In this document: positions 8,884 through 20,700 of the stretch, one piece after another
Position numbering within the stretch: position 1 is the stretch's first letter
Layout: each line of letters opens with the position of its first letter
Source of the DNA: Flavobacterium flavigenum
GTDB taxonomy: Bacteria; Bacteroidota; Bacteroidia; Flavobacteriales; Flavobacteriaceae
Length of the DNA stretch: 64,000 bases
Assembly (NCBI RefSeq): GCF_027111255.2
Contig: NZ_CP114285.2
Location: 806,001-870,000, forward strand
Direction of reading: 5' to 3'
Notes under the pieces: model-generated
The model's database searches: none
What the model saw: only the letters and a program-made list of their open reading frames with translations
What the model was told of the DNA's origin: nothing
Translations under genes and position numbers: made by a program

Positions 8884-10824
8884 TTAGTTCATTGAAACAA
8901 TTAAAAACTCACTTCTTCTGTTCAACTGATGCTCTTCCTCTGTACAATCTACATCATCTGAACATCTGTTAATCAATTTGCTTTCACCATATCCTCTTCC
9001 TGTTAGTCTTTTTGCATTAATTCCTCTTTTCACAAACCATTCAATAGTTGCTTTGGCCCTCCTGTCAGATAACAGCATATTGTATTTTTTGGTTTGTCTG
9101 CTATCGGTATGAGAACGAACATCAATTTTCATATTTGGATACTGTTTCATAACAGCTACTATTTTCTCTAATTCAAAAGCAGCGTCTTTACGAATAAACG
9201 ATTGATCTAAATCAAAATAAATAATAGGAATGTTTAAGGTTTTGGCTAAATCTGTTCCAACACCAATTTCCTTAACTTGTTTTTCTAATTTAACATCCAG
9301 TTCTGATTTATCAATTGATGGCTGAATGGTGATAACACTTTCATTTGTTTCGTAATCTTTCTTTGCTACTCTTACATGATACGTTTTATTACACTTCACA
9401 TCAAAATTATAAGTCCCATCTGCAGCAGAAATTACTTCTGCAATTTGTTGAAACTTGTCGTCAAGTAAAGCTACCTTTGCCTCGCTTAAAACTTCATTGA
9501 TATCAGAATCTGTTATGGTTCCCAATAATTTCTTTTCGCAATCCAGTTTTCTTGTTTCTGAAAATTTATAGATATCATCACTTCCTTTTCCTCCTTCTTT
9601 ATTTGATGAGAAAAACCCCTTTCTTGTACTACTTTCAATAATAAAAGCAAAATCATCAAATTTAGTATTTACCGGTTCTCCGATATTTTGAACGTCATAA
9701 AAACCTGAATCAGCTTTAATTTTTGCGACAAATATATCCAGACCTCCTAATCCCGGACGTCCATCACTGGCAAAATATAGTTCGTTATCTCCCGATACAA
9801 AAGGAAATGTTTCTCTTCCCTCGGTGTTAATTGCCGGTCCCAGGTTTTGGGGCTTGCCAAATGTACCATCTGATTTAATTTCAACACTATATAAGTCAGA
9901 TTGTCCTAAACTTCCCGGCATATCAGATGCAAAATATAACGTCTTCTCGTCTGCACTCAAAGCAGGATGAGCAACACTAAACTGATCACTATTAAAAGGT
10001 AGTTCTGTAATATTGGTCCATTTATCATTTACAAAATCTGCTTTATAGAGCTTTAGCAAAGTAATTCTCTTACTGTCTTTTCCTTTCTTTCCACTCAAAA
10101 AGTTATTTCTTGTAAAGTACATCGTTTTTCCGTCTTTGGTAAAAACAGGAGTTGATTCGTTTAATTTTGAATTAATCTTTTTCTCAAATCGAACCGGATT
10201 TTCTAAACTGCCATCTGATTTTAATTCTGCAGCATATAAATTCGTAAAAGACTTATTAGTCCATTTAAATGTTTTACGTGCTACAATACCTGTATCTCTC
10301 GCAGAAGCGAATACTAGCTTATTATTAAAAATCGTACTGCCATAATCTGATTGTCTGGAATTAATTCCGATATCTGATATTTCGAATCTTCCTGAATTCA
10401 ATTTTATTTGTTCCAGATAGTTTTTATTATTTTCAAACAGAACTCCTCTTGTATCTGTCTTGGTTTTTTGATTAAAAACCTCAAGCATTATGTCTGATTT
10501 AGCATAATCTCCAATGGATTTTAGAGATTGTGCATATCTGTAAAAGTATTCCGGTTCCTGCTCCTTGTTCAAAGAGAATAGGGCGTCATACCATTTCACA
10601 GCCTTTGTAAGTTCAGCATTAAAATAATAAGCGTTTCCCAATCTCTGAAACATTTTTTCATCCTTATACCCGCTTTCGGCCACTTTCTCATAAATCGAAA
10701 TAGCATCTACATAGGCATATTGATTGTAGTTTTTCTCTGCTCTGTTCAAAACTGCTTTTTGAGCCATTCCGTTAAAACAGATAAAAGGTAAAAACACAGT
10801 GTAAATTATTTTTTTAATTTTCAT
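8884..10824 (-). CDS. PorE-like OmpA-family protein (TPR, beta-propeller, CRD, OmpA)
   Basis: Envelope protein of 646 residues with the four-part order described for PorE of the type IX secretion system. After a signal peptide (ending FNGMAQ) come TPR-like helices at about 22-130, WD40/PD40-type propeller repeats at about 150-420 (LYFASDMPGSLGQSDLY, LYFASDGRPGLGGLDIF), a carboxypeptidase-regulatory-like beta sandwich at about 430-515, and a C-terminal OmpA peptidoglycan-binding domain at about 525-646 (RSHTDSR and NRRSEF). It probably links the secretion machinery to peptidoglycan. It ends the operon after the adhesin and PorP/SprF genes, with only 2 bases between it and the PorP gene. Several such paralogues are usual per genome, so it may serve this adhesin specifically. 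Confidence 0.85.
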   Translation of the reverse strand: MKIKKIIYTVFLPFICFNGMAQKAVLNRAEKNYNQYAYVDAISIYEKVAESGYKDEKMFQRLGNAYYFNAELTKAVKWYDALFSLNKEQEPEYFYRYAQSLKSIGDYAKSDIMLEVFNQKTKTDTRGVLFENNKNYLEQIKLNSGRFEISDIGINSRQSDYGSTIFNNKLVFASARDTGIVARKTFKWTNKSFTNLYAAELKSDGSLENPVRFEKKINSKLNESTPVFTKDGKTMYFTRNNFLSGKKGKDSKRITLLKLYKADFVNDKWTNITELPFNSDQFSVAHPALSADEKTLYFASDMPGSLGQSDLYSVEIKSDGTFGKPQNLGPAINTEGRETFPFVSGDNELYFASDGRPGLGGLDIFVAKIKADSGFYDVQNIGEPVNTKFDDFAFIIESSTRKGFFSSNKEGGKGSDDIYKFSETRKLDCEKKLLGTITDSDINEVLSEAKVALLDDKFQQIAEVISAADGTYNFDVKCNKTYHVRVAKKDYETNESVITIQPSIDKSELDVKLEKQVKEIGVGTDLAKTLNIPIIYFDLDQSFIRKDAAFELEKIVAVMKQYPNMKIDVRSHTDSRQTKKYNMLLSDRRAKATIEWFVKRGINAKRLTGRGYGESKLINRCSDDVDCTEEEHQLNRRSEFLIVSMN

Positions 10825-10826
10825 AA

Positions 10827-11735
10827 TTAAAAGAATCTTGGTGAAGTTATTCGTCCATGTTTGTTTAAGAATTCAAAACGCAAAAATATCTCGTGCGATC
10901 CTGAATTATAATTGACCAGTTTTGTTGTCTCACGATCGTAAGCATAACCTAAATACAAACTGTCCGTAATCTGAAATCCGGCCAATGCACTTACAGAAGC
11001 ACTCCATCTGTAAGCAACACCAATTACAAATTTGTCGTTAAACATAAAATTTGCAGAGCCATCAATTTGCAGAGGTGCTCCTTCAACCATTTTAGTTAAC
11101 AAAGCCGGTTTGAATTTTATGGTTTCATAATGATCTAAATCAAACACATAACCTGCAATAAGGTAATAGTTTATCTGATCCTTGAATATGGCTACTTCGT
11201 TATCATCATAACGATTGGTCTGAATGAAATTGGGTACCGATAAACCAATGTAAGCTTTGTCTGTATGCCAATAAATACCGGCTCCAATATTTGGTGAAAA
11301 TTTATTTTTGAAGTTCTGAAACTGCGAATCTCCCTGATTTTCCTGTTTCAGTTTGCTTGGATCAAGGTTAAATAAATTTGCAGATCCTTTTATACCAAAA
11401 GATAATTTTGCTGTTGCTGATGTAGCTATAGAGTATGAAAAATCTGCTGATATGTTATTTTCATTTGTTGGACCTATTTTATCATTTACTAAAGAAACCC
11501 CTAACCCTACATTATCCCCTAAAGGTGTATTTACTGAAAAGCTGCTCGTTTCCGGTGCTCCATCTAAACCCACCCATTGTGTACGATACATTCCAAAAAC
11601 ACTCAAATTTCCTCTGGATCCTGCATAAGCCGGATTTATATTAATAGTATTATACATGTATTGTGTAAACTGTGCATCCTGCTGTGCAAAACCTGCACCC
11701 GAACAAAACAATAAAACTAAAAGTAATTTTTTCAT
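10827..11735 (-). CDS. PorP/SprF family type IX secretion membrane protein
   Basis: Outer-membrane beta-barrel of 302 residues with signal peptide (MKKLLLVLLFCSGAGFAQ). It has the family hallmarks QDAQFTQYMYNTININPAYAGSRG and later AYRWSASVSALAGFQITDSLYLGYAYDRET. SprF of Flavobacterium johnsoniae is needed for secretion and surface attachment of the giant adhesin SprB, which has a type B sorting domain. Here the gene follows an adhesin gene with the same type of C-terminus, so it is most likely the dedicated partner of that adhesin. About 60 bases containing a hairpin separate it from the adhesin stop codon. The 3' end is almost joined to the OmpA gene. Confidence 0.92.
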   Translation of the reverse strand: MKKLLLVLLFCSGAGFAQQDAQFTQYMYNTININPAYAGSRGNLSVFGMYRTQWVGLDGAPETSSFSVNTPLGDNVGLGVSLVNDKIGPTNENNISADFSYSIATSATAKLSFGIKGSANLFNLDPSKLKQENQGDSQFQNFKNKFSPNIGAGIYWHTDKAYIGLSVPNFIQTNRYDDNEVAIFKDQINYYLIAGYVFDLDHYETIKFKPALLTKMVEGAPLQIDGSANFMFNDKFVIGVAYRWSASVSALAGFQITDSLYLGYAYDRETTKLVNYNSGSHEIFLRFEFLNKHGRITSPRFF

Positions 11736-11749
11736 TTATTTCATTTTTA

Positions 11750-11782
11750 AATAATGGCTTAGCCTTGACTAAGCCATTTTAA
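11750..11782 (-). terminator. Hairpin between adhesin and porP/sprF genes
   Basis: A 10-bp inverted repeat (AATGGCTTAG / CTAAGCCATT) with a 6-base loop sits between the adhesin stop codon and the PorP/SprF start. The T tract on the minus strand is weak (ATTATTT), so it may be a leaky terminator, setting the ratio of adhesin to partner, or an mRNA-stability element. Confidence 0.55.
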
Positions 11783-11794
11783 TTGTACAGAATA

Positions 11795-14700
11795 TTATTT
11801 GGTCAGGTATAAATACCCTGCTTTCTGATGTGGGTTAGACTGCATATCTTTATACTTGATAATGTAATAATAAGTACCTTCAGGCAATCCGTTTGAGTCT
11901 TTAACAGTAACACGTCCTTCTGAAATACCTCTAAAAGCGATGTCATTATTATTGTAATGCTGTCTTTCATACACTAAAACTCCCCAACGATTGTAAATCT
12001 GTACCGTATTATCCGGATAACATTCTATACCTTGTATATAGAATCTTTCATTCTTATTGTCCCCGTTTACAGAAACAGCGTTAAATATTTCGATTACGCA
12101 ACCACTTAATTCCAGAACTGTTGGTTTGTCGCCATCAGAATCACTGTAATCTGATTTATCTAAAACAATGATTCCACTTTTGGTTATACCTGTTACTGTT
12201 GCCTGATTGCTTATACTTCCGGCATTTACATCTGCCTGTGTTAAAGTATAAGTTCCGGTAATTGAAGAACTATCTGTTTGACCAGCTCCTAAACTAATTG
12301 GATTTCCACTCATAACAATTCCTGGTAAAGGATCAGAAACTAATATATTTTCAAGATCTGTATTACCGTTATTACTTATAGAAAAACTATACGTTAAGGT
12401 CTCTCCTGCTTCAGCATATCCATTTTTATTCGTATCATTCAACACAACTGTTTTAACAATGGCAATTGCCGGAACTTCAACAAAAATCTTAACCGTTGCT
12501 GTACTACAATTTGTATTTGGATTTGCTTTTTCACATATTTCGTATGTTAAAGTATAATCCCCTCCTTTTGTACCCGGAGCTACATCAATTGTTCCGTCAG
12601 CATTCAGCGTAATTCCTGCTGGAAGATTTAATCCTTTTACAATAACATCTGAAGCTTTAACCGGAATTCCGTTTAATTTATCATTATCTAAAACATTTAC
12701 TACTTCTAACGCTCCGTTAAGCCCGTCTGCCAACGTTACATCGTCTTCATTCTCTGCCTGAATGCTAAATGTTGGCATAGCATTACATCCTGATGTCGCA
12801 TCTGGGTAATTAACAACTACAGATTTAGTCGGGTTTAATGTAAATTGCATTGTAACTGCCGGTCTTGTTAATTCAAAACCATCGTTTCCTGCTATCCACT
12901 GACCATTTACCAAAATCCATCCCGGCCAGTCTGTTGGATTATTATTACTGTCAACAATTGCTCCCGGCCATAATACATTACCACTTAATGGCATATTGTT
13001 TTGAGTCGCTACAACATTATTAGCACTATCTATCCAGTTAATTGTTAACAATCCTGTTGGAGTGAAATTATCTGCTGTCACATTATAAGTAACATAAGGT
13101 GTATTCTTATCACAATAACTACTTGCTGTTATTGTCATGGTTGGCGCAACAACTGTAACGGAAACTAGAGCAGAACTACAATTTCCAGGGTTTGCTTTTT
13201 CACAAATTTCATATGTCAGATAATATGTCCCTGGCAGGGCATTCGGAATCAACTCTATTGAACCATCTGCTTTTAGTGTTAATACTCCATTTGGATCTGG
13301 TGTCACTACCTTTAAATCAAGATCTGCAATTAGTGCCGTACTATGGTTAAAAGTATCGTTATCAAGTACATTTAAGACTTTTACAATCTTATCAATTCCA
13401 ACAACATCAAGTATGGGATCTGCAACTGCACTTATTTGCGTTTTTTCTACTACTATTTTTATTGTTGCCGGTGTAGCATCAATTGCACCATTATTATCTA
13501 TAGCCGTAAAAGTGAATAAATCCTCCCCTGAAAATGCTCCACTAGGATCATACGTAAGTGTGCCTGCTTCTAAAGGTGTCAATATCTGATTTATAACTAT
13601 TGGTGTTCCTGATAAGGCTAAAGTTCCATTAACCGGCAAACTTAAAATAGTATAACTTACAATTGTTCCGTCAGTATCTGTTGCAATTAAAGCGTTTATT
13701 GGCGTTGCACCCGCTCTTGAAGGAATACTTGCATTAGTATCGTCATGAACTACTGGTGGATTATTCGCAATCGGAATTATTACAGTTGCATCCGATAAAG
13801 CTACAGCACCGAGATCATCAGTTGCTGTAAATTTAAAGCTGTCATTACCAGTAAATGTTCCGTTTGGATCATAAGTAAGCATTGTTGCTTCAGCAGGTGT
13901 TAAAATCTGATTGGCTGTTACAGCTAATCCTGATAAAGCTAAAACTCCATGAGATGGTAATGTTAAAACTGTATAACCCGCAATTGTTCCATCAATATCT
14001 GTAGCTGTTAAAGCATTGATTGCCGTTGCTGCTGCTGTTGATGGAATACTATCATTAGTGTCATCGTTTGCAACTGGCGCGTCATTGACTGAAGTTACGG
14101 TAATCAGTTCGTTGGCTGTAGCAGTCGCAGTCCCGTCTGTAATCACATACGGGATACTGATCGCGGCAGCCGAATTAAAGTTCGCTGAAGGCGTAAAAGT
14201 AATTACACCAGTAGCGGATATGTTCACTGTTCCATTCGTAACTGATATAGTCTGAACACCTCCGGTTAAAGTTGTTCCGTTGATAGATACAATTGTCAGC
14301 GTATCGCCGTCAACATCCGTATCCAGTGCTAATGGGGTCAATGTTACTGTACCGTCTTCGGCAACAGTGTAAGTATCATTTACAGCAACTGGCGCGTCAT
14401 TGACTGCTGTTACGGTAATCAATTCGTTGGCCGTAGCAGTCGCAGTCCCATCTGTAATCACATACGGAATACTGATCGCTGTAGCCGAATTGAAGTTCAC
14501 TGAAGGGGTAAACGTAATTACGCCCGTAGCGGAGATATTTACTGTTCCGCTAGTAACCGATATAGTCTGAACACCTCCGGTTAAAGTTGTTCCGTTGATA
14601 GATACAATGGTCAGCGTATCGCCGTCAACATCCGTATCCAGTGCCAATGGCGTCAATGTCACTGTACCGTCTTCGGCAACAGTATAAGTATCGTTTACAG

Positions 14701-17700
14701 CAACTGGCGCATCATTGACTGCTGTTACAGTAATCAATTCGTTGGCTGTAGCAGTCGCAGTTCCGTCTGTAATCACATACGGAATGCTGATTGCGGTAGC
14801 CGAATTAAAGTTCACTGAAGGGGTAAACGTAATTACGCCCGTAGCGGAGATATTTACTGTTCCGTTGGTAACCGATATTGTCTGAGTTGTTCCTGTCAGA
14901 ACAGTTCCGTTGATGGATACAATGGTCAGCGTATCACCGTCAACATCAGTATCCAGTGCCAATGGGGTCAATGTTACTGTACCGTCTTCGGCAACGGTGT
15001 AGATATCGTTTACAGCAACTGGCGCGTCATTGACTGCCGTTACGGTAATCAGTTCGTTGGCTGTAGCAGTCGCAGTCCCATCTGTAATCACATACGGAAT
15101 GCTGATTGCGGTAGCCGAATTAAAGTCTGCTGAAGGGGTAAACGTAATTACGCCCGTAGCAGAGATATTTACTGTTCCGTTGGTAACCACTATTGTTTGG
15201 GTTGTGCCTGTCAGAACAGTTCCGTTGATGGATACAATTGTCAGCGTATCGCCGTCAACATCCGTGTCCAAAGCAAGCGGTGTCAGGGTTACTGTTCCGT
15301 CTTCGGCAACAGTATAAATATCGTTTACGGCAACTGGCGTGTCATTAACTGCCGTTACGGTAATCAGTTCGTTGGCCGTTGCAGTCGCAGTCCCGTCTGT
15401 AATCACATACGGAATGCTGATCGCGGTAGCCGAATTAAAGTCCGCTGAAGGGGTAAAAGTAATTACACCAGTAGCAGAGATATTTACTGTTCCGTTGGTA
15501 ACAGCTATTGTCTGAACACCTCCGGTTAAAGTTGTTCCGTTGATAGATACAATGGTCAGCGTATCGCCGTCAACATCCGTATCCAGTGCCAATGGGGTCA
15601 ATGTCACTGTACCATCTTCGGCAACAGTATAATTGTCATTTACAGCAACTGGCGTGTCATTAACTGCCGTTACGGTAATCAGTTCGTTGGCTGTAGCTGT
15701 AGCAGTTCCGTCTGTAATCACATACGGAATACTGATTGCGGTAGCCGAATTAAAGTCCGCTGAAGGGGTAAACGTGATTACACCCGTAGCAGAGATATTT
15801 ACTGTTCCGCTAGTAACCGATATAGTCTGAACACCTCCGGTTAAAGTTGTTCCGTTGATAGATACAATGGTCAGCGCATCGCCGTCAACATCCGTGTCCA
15901 AAGCAAGCGGTGTCAGGGTTACTGTTCCGTCTTCGGCAACAGTATAAATATCGTTTACGGCAACTGGCGTGTCATTAACTGCCGTTACGGTAATCAGTTC
16001 GTTGGCCGTTGCAGTCGCAGTCCCGTCTGTAATCACATACGGAATGCTGATCGCGGTAGCCGAATTAAAGTCCGCTGAAGGCGCAAACGTGATTACGCCC
16101 GTAGCTGAGATATTTACTGTTCCGCTAGTAACAGCTATTGTTTGGGTTGTTCCTGTCAGAATGGTTCCGTTGATAGAGACAATTGACAACGCATCGCCGT
16201 CAACATCCGAATCCAAAGCAAGCGGGGTTAGTGTTACTGTTCCGTCTTCGGCAACGGTATAAATATCGTTTACGGCAACTGGCGCGTCATTGACTGCCGT
16301 TACGGTAATCAGTTCGTTGGCTGTAGCAGTCGCAATCCCGTCTGTAATCACATACGGAATACTGATTGCGGTAGCCGAATTAAAGTCCGCTGAAGGGGTA
16401 AACGTGATTACGCCCGTAGCGGAGATATTTACTGTTCCGCTAGTAACCGATATAGTCTGAACACCTCCGGTTAAAGTTGTTCCGTTGATAGATACAATGG
16501 TCAGCGTATCGCCGTCAACATCCGTATCCAGTGCCAATGGCGTCAATGTCACTGTACCGTCTTCGGCAACAGTATAAGTATCGTTTACAGCAACTGGCGC
16601 ATCATTGACTGCTGTTACAGTAATCAATTCGTTGGCTGTAGCAGTCGCAGTTCCGTCTGTAATCACATACGGAATGCTGATTGCGGTAGCCGAATTAAAG
16701 TCCGCTGAAGGGGTAAACGTAATTACGCCCGTAGCAGAGATATTTACTGTTCCGTTGGTAACCGATATTGTCTGAGTTGTTCCTGTCAGAACAGTTCCGT
16801 TGATGGATACAATGGTCAGCGTATCACCGTCAACATCAGTATCCAGTGCCAATGGGGTCAATGTTACTGTACCGTCTTCGGCAACGGTGTAGATATCGTT
16901 TACAGCAACTGGCGCGTCATTGACTGCCGTTACGGTAATCAGTTCGTTGGCTGTAGCAGTCGCAGTCCCATCTGTAATCACATACGGAATGCTGATTGCG
17001 GTAGCCGAATTAAAGTCTGCTGAAGGGATAAACGTGATTACGCCCGTAGCAGAGATATTTACTGTTCCGTTGGTAACCGCTATTGTCTGGGTTGTACCTG
17101 TCAGAACGGTTCCGTTGATAGAGACAATGGTCAGCGTATCGCCGTCAACATCCGTGTCCAAAGCAAGCGGTGTAAGGGTTACTGTTCCGTCTTCGGCAAC
17201 GGTATAGATATCGTTTACAGCAACTGGCGCGTCATTGACTGCTGTTACGGTAATCAATTCGTTGGCCGTTGCAGTCGCTGTACCGTCTGTAATCACATAC
17301 GGAATGCTGATTGCGGTAGCCGAATTAAAGTTCGCTGAAGGGGTAAACGTGATTACGCCCGTAGCGGATATGTTCACTGTTCCGTTGGTAACTAATATAG
17401 TCTGAACACCTCCGGTTAAAGTTGTTCCGTTGATAGATACAATGGTCAGCGTATCGCCGTCAACATCCGTATCCAGTGCCAATGGCGTCAATGTCACTGT
17501 ACCGTCTTCGGCAACAGTATAAGTATCGTTTACAGCAACTGGCGCATCATTGACTGCTGTTACAGTAATCAATTCGTTGGCTGTAGCAGTCGCAGTTCCG
17601 TCTGTAATCACATACGGAATGCTGATTGCGGTAGCCGAATTAAAGTCCGCTGAAGGGGTAAACGTAATTACGCCCGTAGCAGAGATATTTACTGTTCCGT

Positions 17701-20700
17701 TGGTAACCGATATTGTCTGAGTTGTTCCTGTCAGAACAGTTCCGTTGATGGATACAATGGTCAGCGTATCACCGTCAACATCAGTATCCAGTGCCAATGG
17801 GGTCAATGTTACTGTACCGTCTTCGGCAACGGTGTAGATATCGTTTACAGCAACTGGCGCGTCATTGACTGCCGTTACGGTAATCAGTTCGTTGGCTGTA
17901 GCAGTCGCAGTCCCATCTGTAATCACATACGGAATGCTGATTGCGGTAGCCGAATTAAAGTCTGCTGAAGGGATAAACGTGATTACGCCCGTAGCAGAGA
18001 TATTTACTGTTCCGTTGGTAACCGCTATTGTCTGGGTTGTACCTGTCAGAACGGTTCCGTTGATAGAGACAATGGTCAGCGTATCGCCGTCAACATCCGT
18101 GTCCAAAGCAAGCGGTGTAAGGGTTACTGTTCCGTCTTCGGCAACGGTATAGATATCGTTTACAGCAACTGGCGCGTCATTGACTGCTGTTACGGTAATC
18201 AATTCGTTGGCCGTTGCAGTCGCTGTACCGTCTGTAATCACATACGGAATGCTGATTGCGGTAGCCGAATTAAAGTTCGCTGAAGGGGTAAACGTGATTA
18301 CGCCCGTAGCGGATATGTTCACTGTTCCGTTGGTAACTAATATAGTCTGAACACCTCCGGTTAAAGTTGTTCCGTTGATAGATACAATTGTCAGCGTATC
18401 GCCGTCAACATCCGTATCCAGTGCTAATGGGGTCAATGTTACTGTACCGTCTTCGGCAACAGTGTAAGTATCATTTACAGCAACTGGCGCGTCATTGACT
18501 GCTGTTACGGTAATCAATTCGTTGGCCGTAGCAGTCGCAGTCCCATCTGTAATCACATACGGAATACTGATCGCTGTAGCCGAATTGAAGTTCACTGAAG
18601 GGGTAAACGTAATTACGCCCGTAGCGGAGATATTTACTGTTCCGCTAGTAACCGATATAGTCTGAACACCTCCGGTTAAAGTTGTTCCGTTGATAGATAC
18701 AATGGTCAGCGTATCGCCGTCAACATCCGTATCCAGTGCCAATGGCGTCAATGTCACTGTACCGTCTTCGGCAACAGTATAAGTATCGTTTACAGCAACT
18801 GGCGCATCATTGACTGCTGTTACAGTAATCAATTCGTTGGCTGTAGCAGTCGCAGTTCCGTCTGTAATCACATACGGAATGCTGATTGCGGTAGCCGAAT
18901 TAAAGTTCACTGAAGGGGTAAACGTAATTACGCCCGTAGCGGAGATATTTACTGTTCCGTTGGTAACCGATATTGTCTGAGTTGTTCCTGTCAGAACAGT
19001 TCCGTTGATGGATACAATGGTCAGCGTATCACCGTCAACATCAGTATCCAGTGCCAATGGGGTCAATGTTACTGTACCGTCTTCGGCAACGGTGTAGATA
19101 TCGTTTACAGCAACTGGCGCGTCATTGACTGCCGTTACGGTAATCAGTTCGTTGGCTGTAGCAGTCGCAGTCCCATCTGTAATCACATACGGAATGCTGA
19201 TTGCGGTAGCCGAATTAAAGTCTGCTGAAGGGGTAAACGTAATTACGCCCGTAGCAGAGATATTTACTGTTCCGTTGGTAACCACTATTGTTTGGGTTGT
19301 GCCTGTCAGAACAGTTCCGTTGATGGATACAATTGTCAGCGTATCGCCGTCAACATCCGTGTCCAAAGCAAGCGGTGTCAGGGTTACTGTTCCGTCTTCG
19401 GCAACAGTATAAATATCGTTTACGGCAACTGGCGTGTCATTAACTGCCGTTACGGTAATCAGTTCGTTGGCCGTTGCAGTCGCAGTCCCGTCTGTAATCA
19501 CATACGGAATGCTGATCGCGGTAGCCGAATTAAAGTCCGCTGAAGGGGTAAAAGTAATTACACCAGTAGCAGAGATATTTACTGTTCCGTTGGTAACAGC
19601 TATTGTCTGAACACCTCCGGTTAAAGTTGTTCCGTTGATAGATACAATGGTCAGCGTATCGCCGTCAACATCCGTATCCAGTGCCAATGGGGTCAATGTC
19701 ACTGTACCATCTTCGGCAACAGTATAATTGTCATTTACAGCAACTGGCGTGTCATTAACTGCCGTTACGGTAATCAGTTCGTTGGCTGTAGCTGTAGCAG
19801 TTCCGTCTGTAATCACATACGGAATACTGATTGCGGTAGCCGAATTAAAGTCCGCTGAAGGGGTAAACGTGATTACACCCGTAGCAGAGATATTTACTGT
19901 TCCGCTAGTAACCGATATAGTCTGAACACCTCCGGTTAAAGTTGTTCCGTTGATAGATACAATGGTCAGCGCATCGCCGTCAACATCCGTGTCCAAAGCA
20001 AGCGGTGTCAGGGTTACTGTTCCGTCTTCGGCAACAGTATAAATATCGTTTACGGCAACTGGCGTGTCATTAACTGCCGTTACGGTAATCAGTTCGTTGG
20101 CCGTTGCAGTCGCAGTCCCGTCTGTAATCACATACGGAATGCTGATCGCGGTAGCCGAATTAAAGTCCGCTGAAGGGGTAAACGTGATTACGCCCGTAGC
20201 AGAGATTTTCACTGTTCCGTTGGTAACCACTATTGTTTGGGTTGTGCCTGTCAGAACAGTTCCGTTGATAGATACAATGGTCAGCGTATCACCGTCAACA
20301 TCAGTATCCAGTGCCAATGGGGTCAATGTCACTGTACCGTCTTCGGCAACGGTATAAATATCGTTTACGGCAACTGGCGCGTCATTAACTGCCGTTACGG
20401 TAATCAGTTCGTTAGCTGTAGCAGTCGCAGTCCCATCTGTAATTACATACGGAATACTGATCGCTGTAGCCGAATTGAAGTTCACTGAAGGGGTAAACGT
20501 AATTACGCCCGTAGCGGAGATATTTACTGTTCCGCTAGTAACCGATATAGTCTGAACACCTCCGGTTAAAGTTGTTCCGTTGATAGATACAATGGTCAGC
20601 GTATCGCCGTCAACATCCGTATCCAGTGCCAATGGCGTCAATGTCACTGTACCGTCTTCGGCAACAGTATAAGTATCGTTTACAGCAACTGGCGCATCAT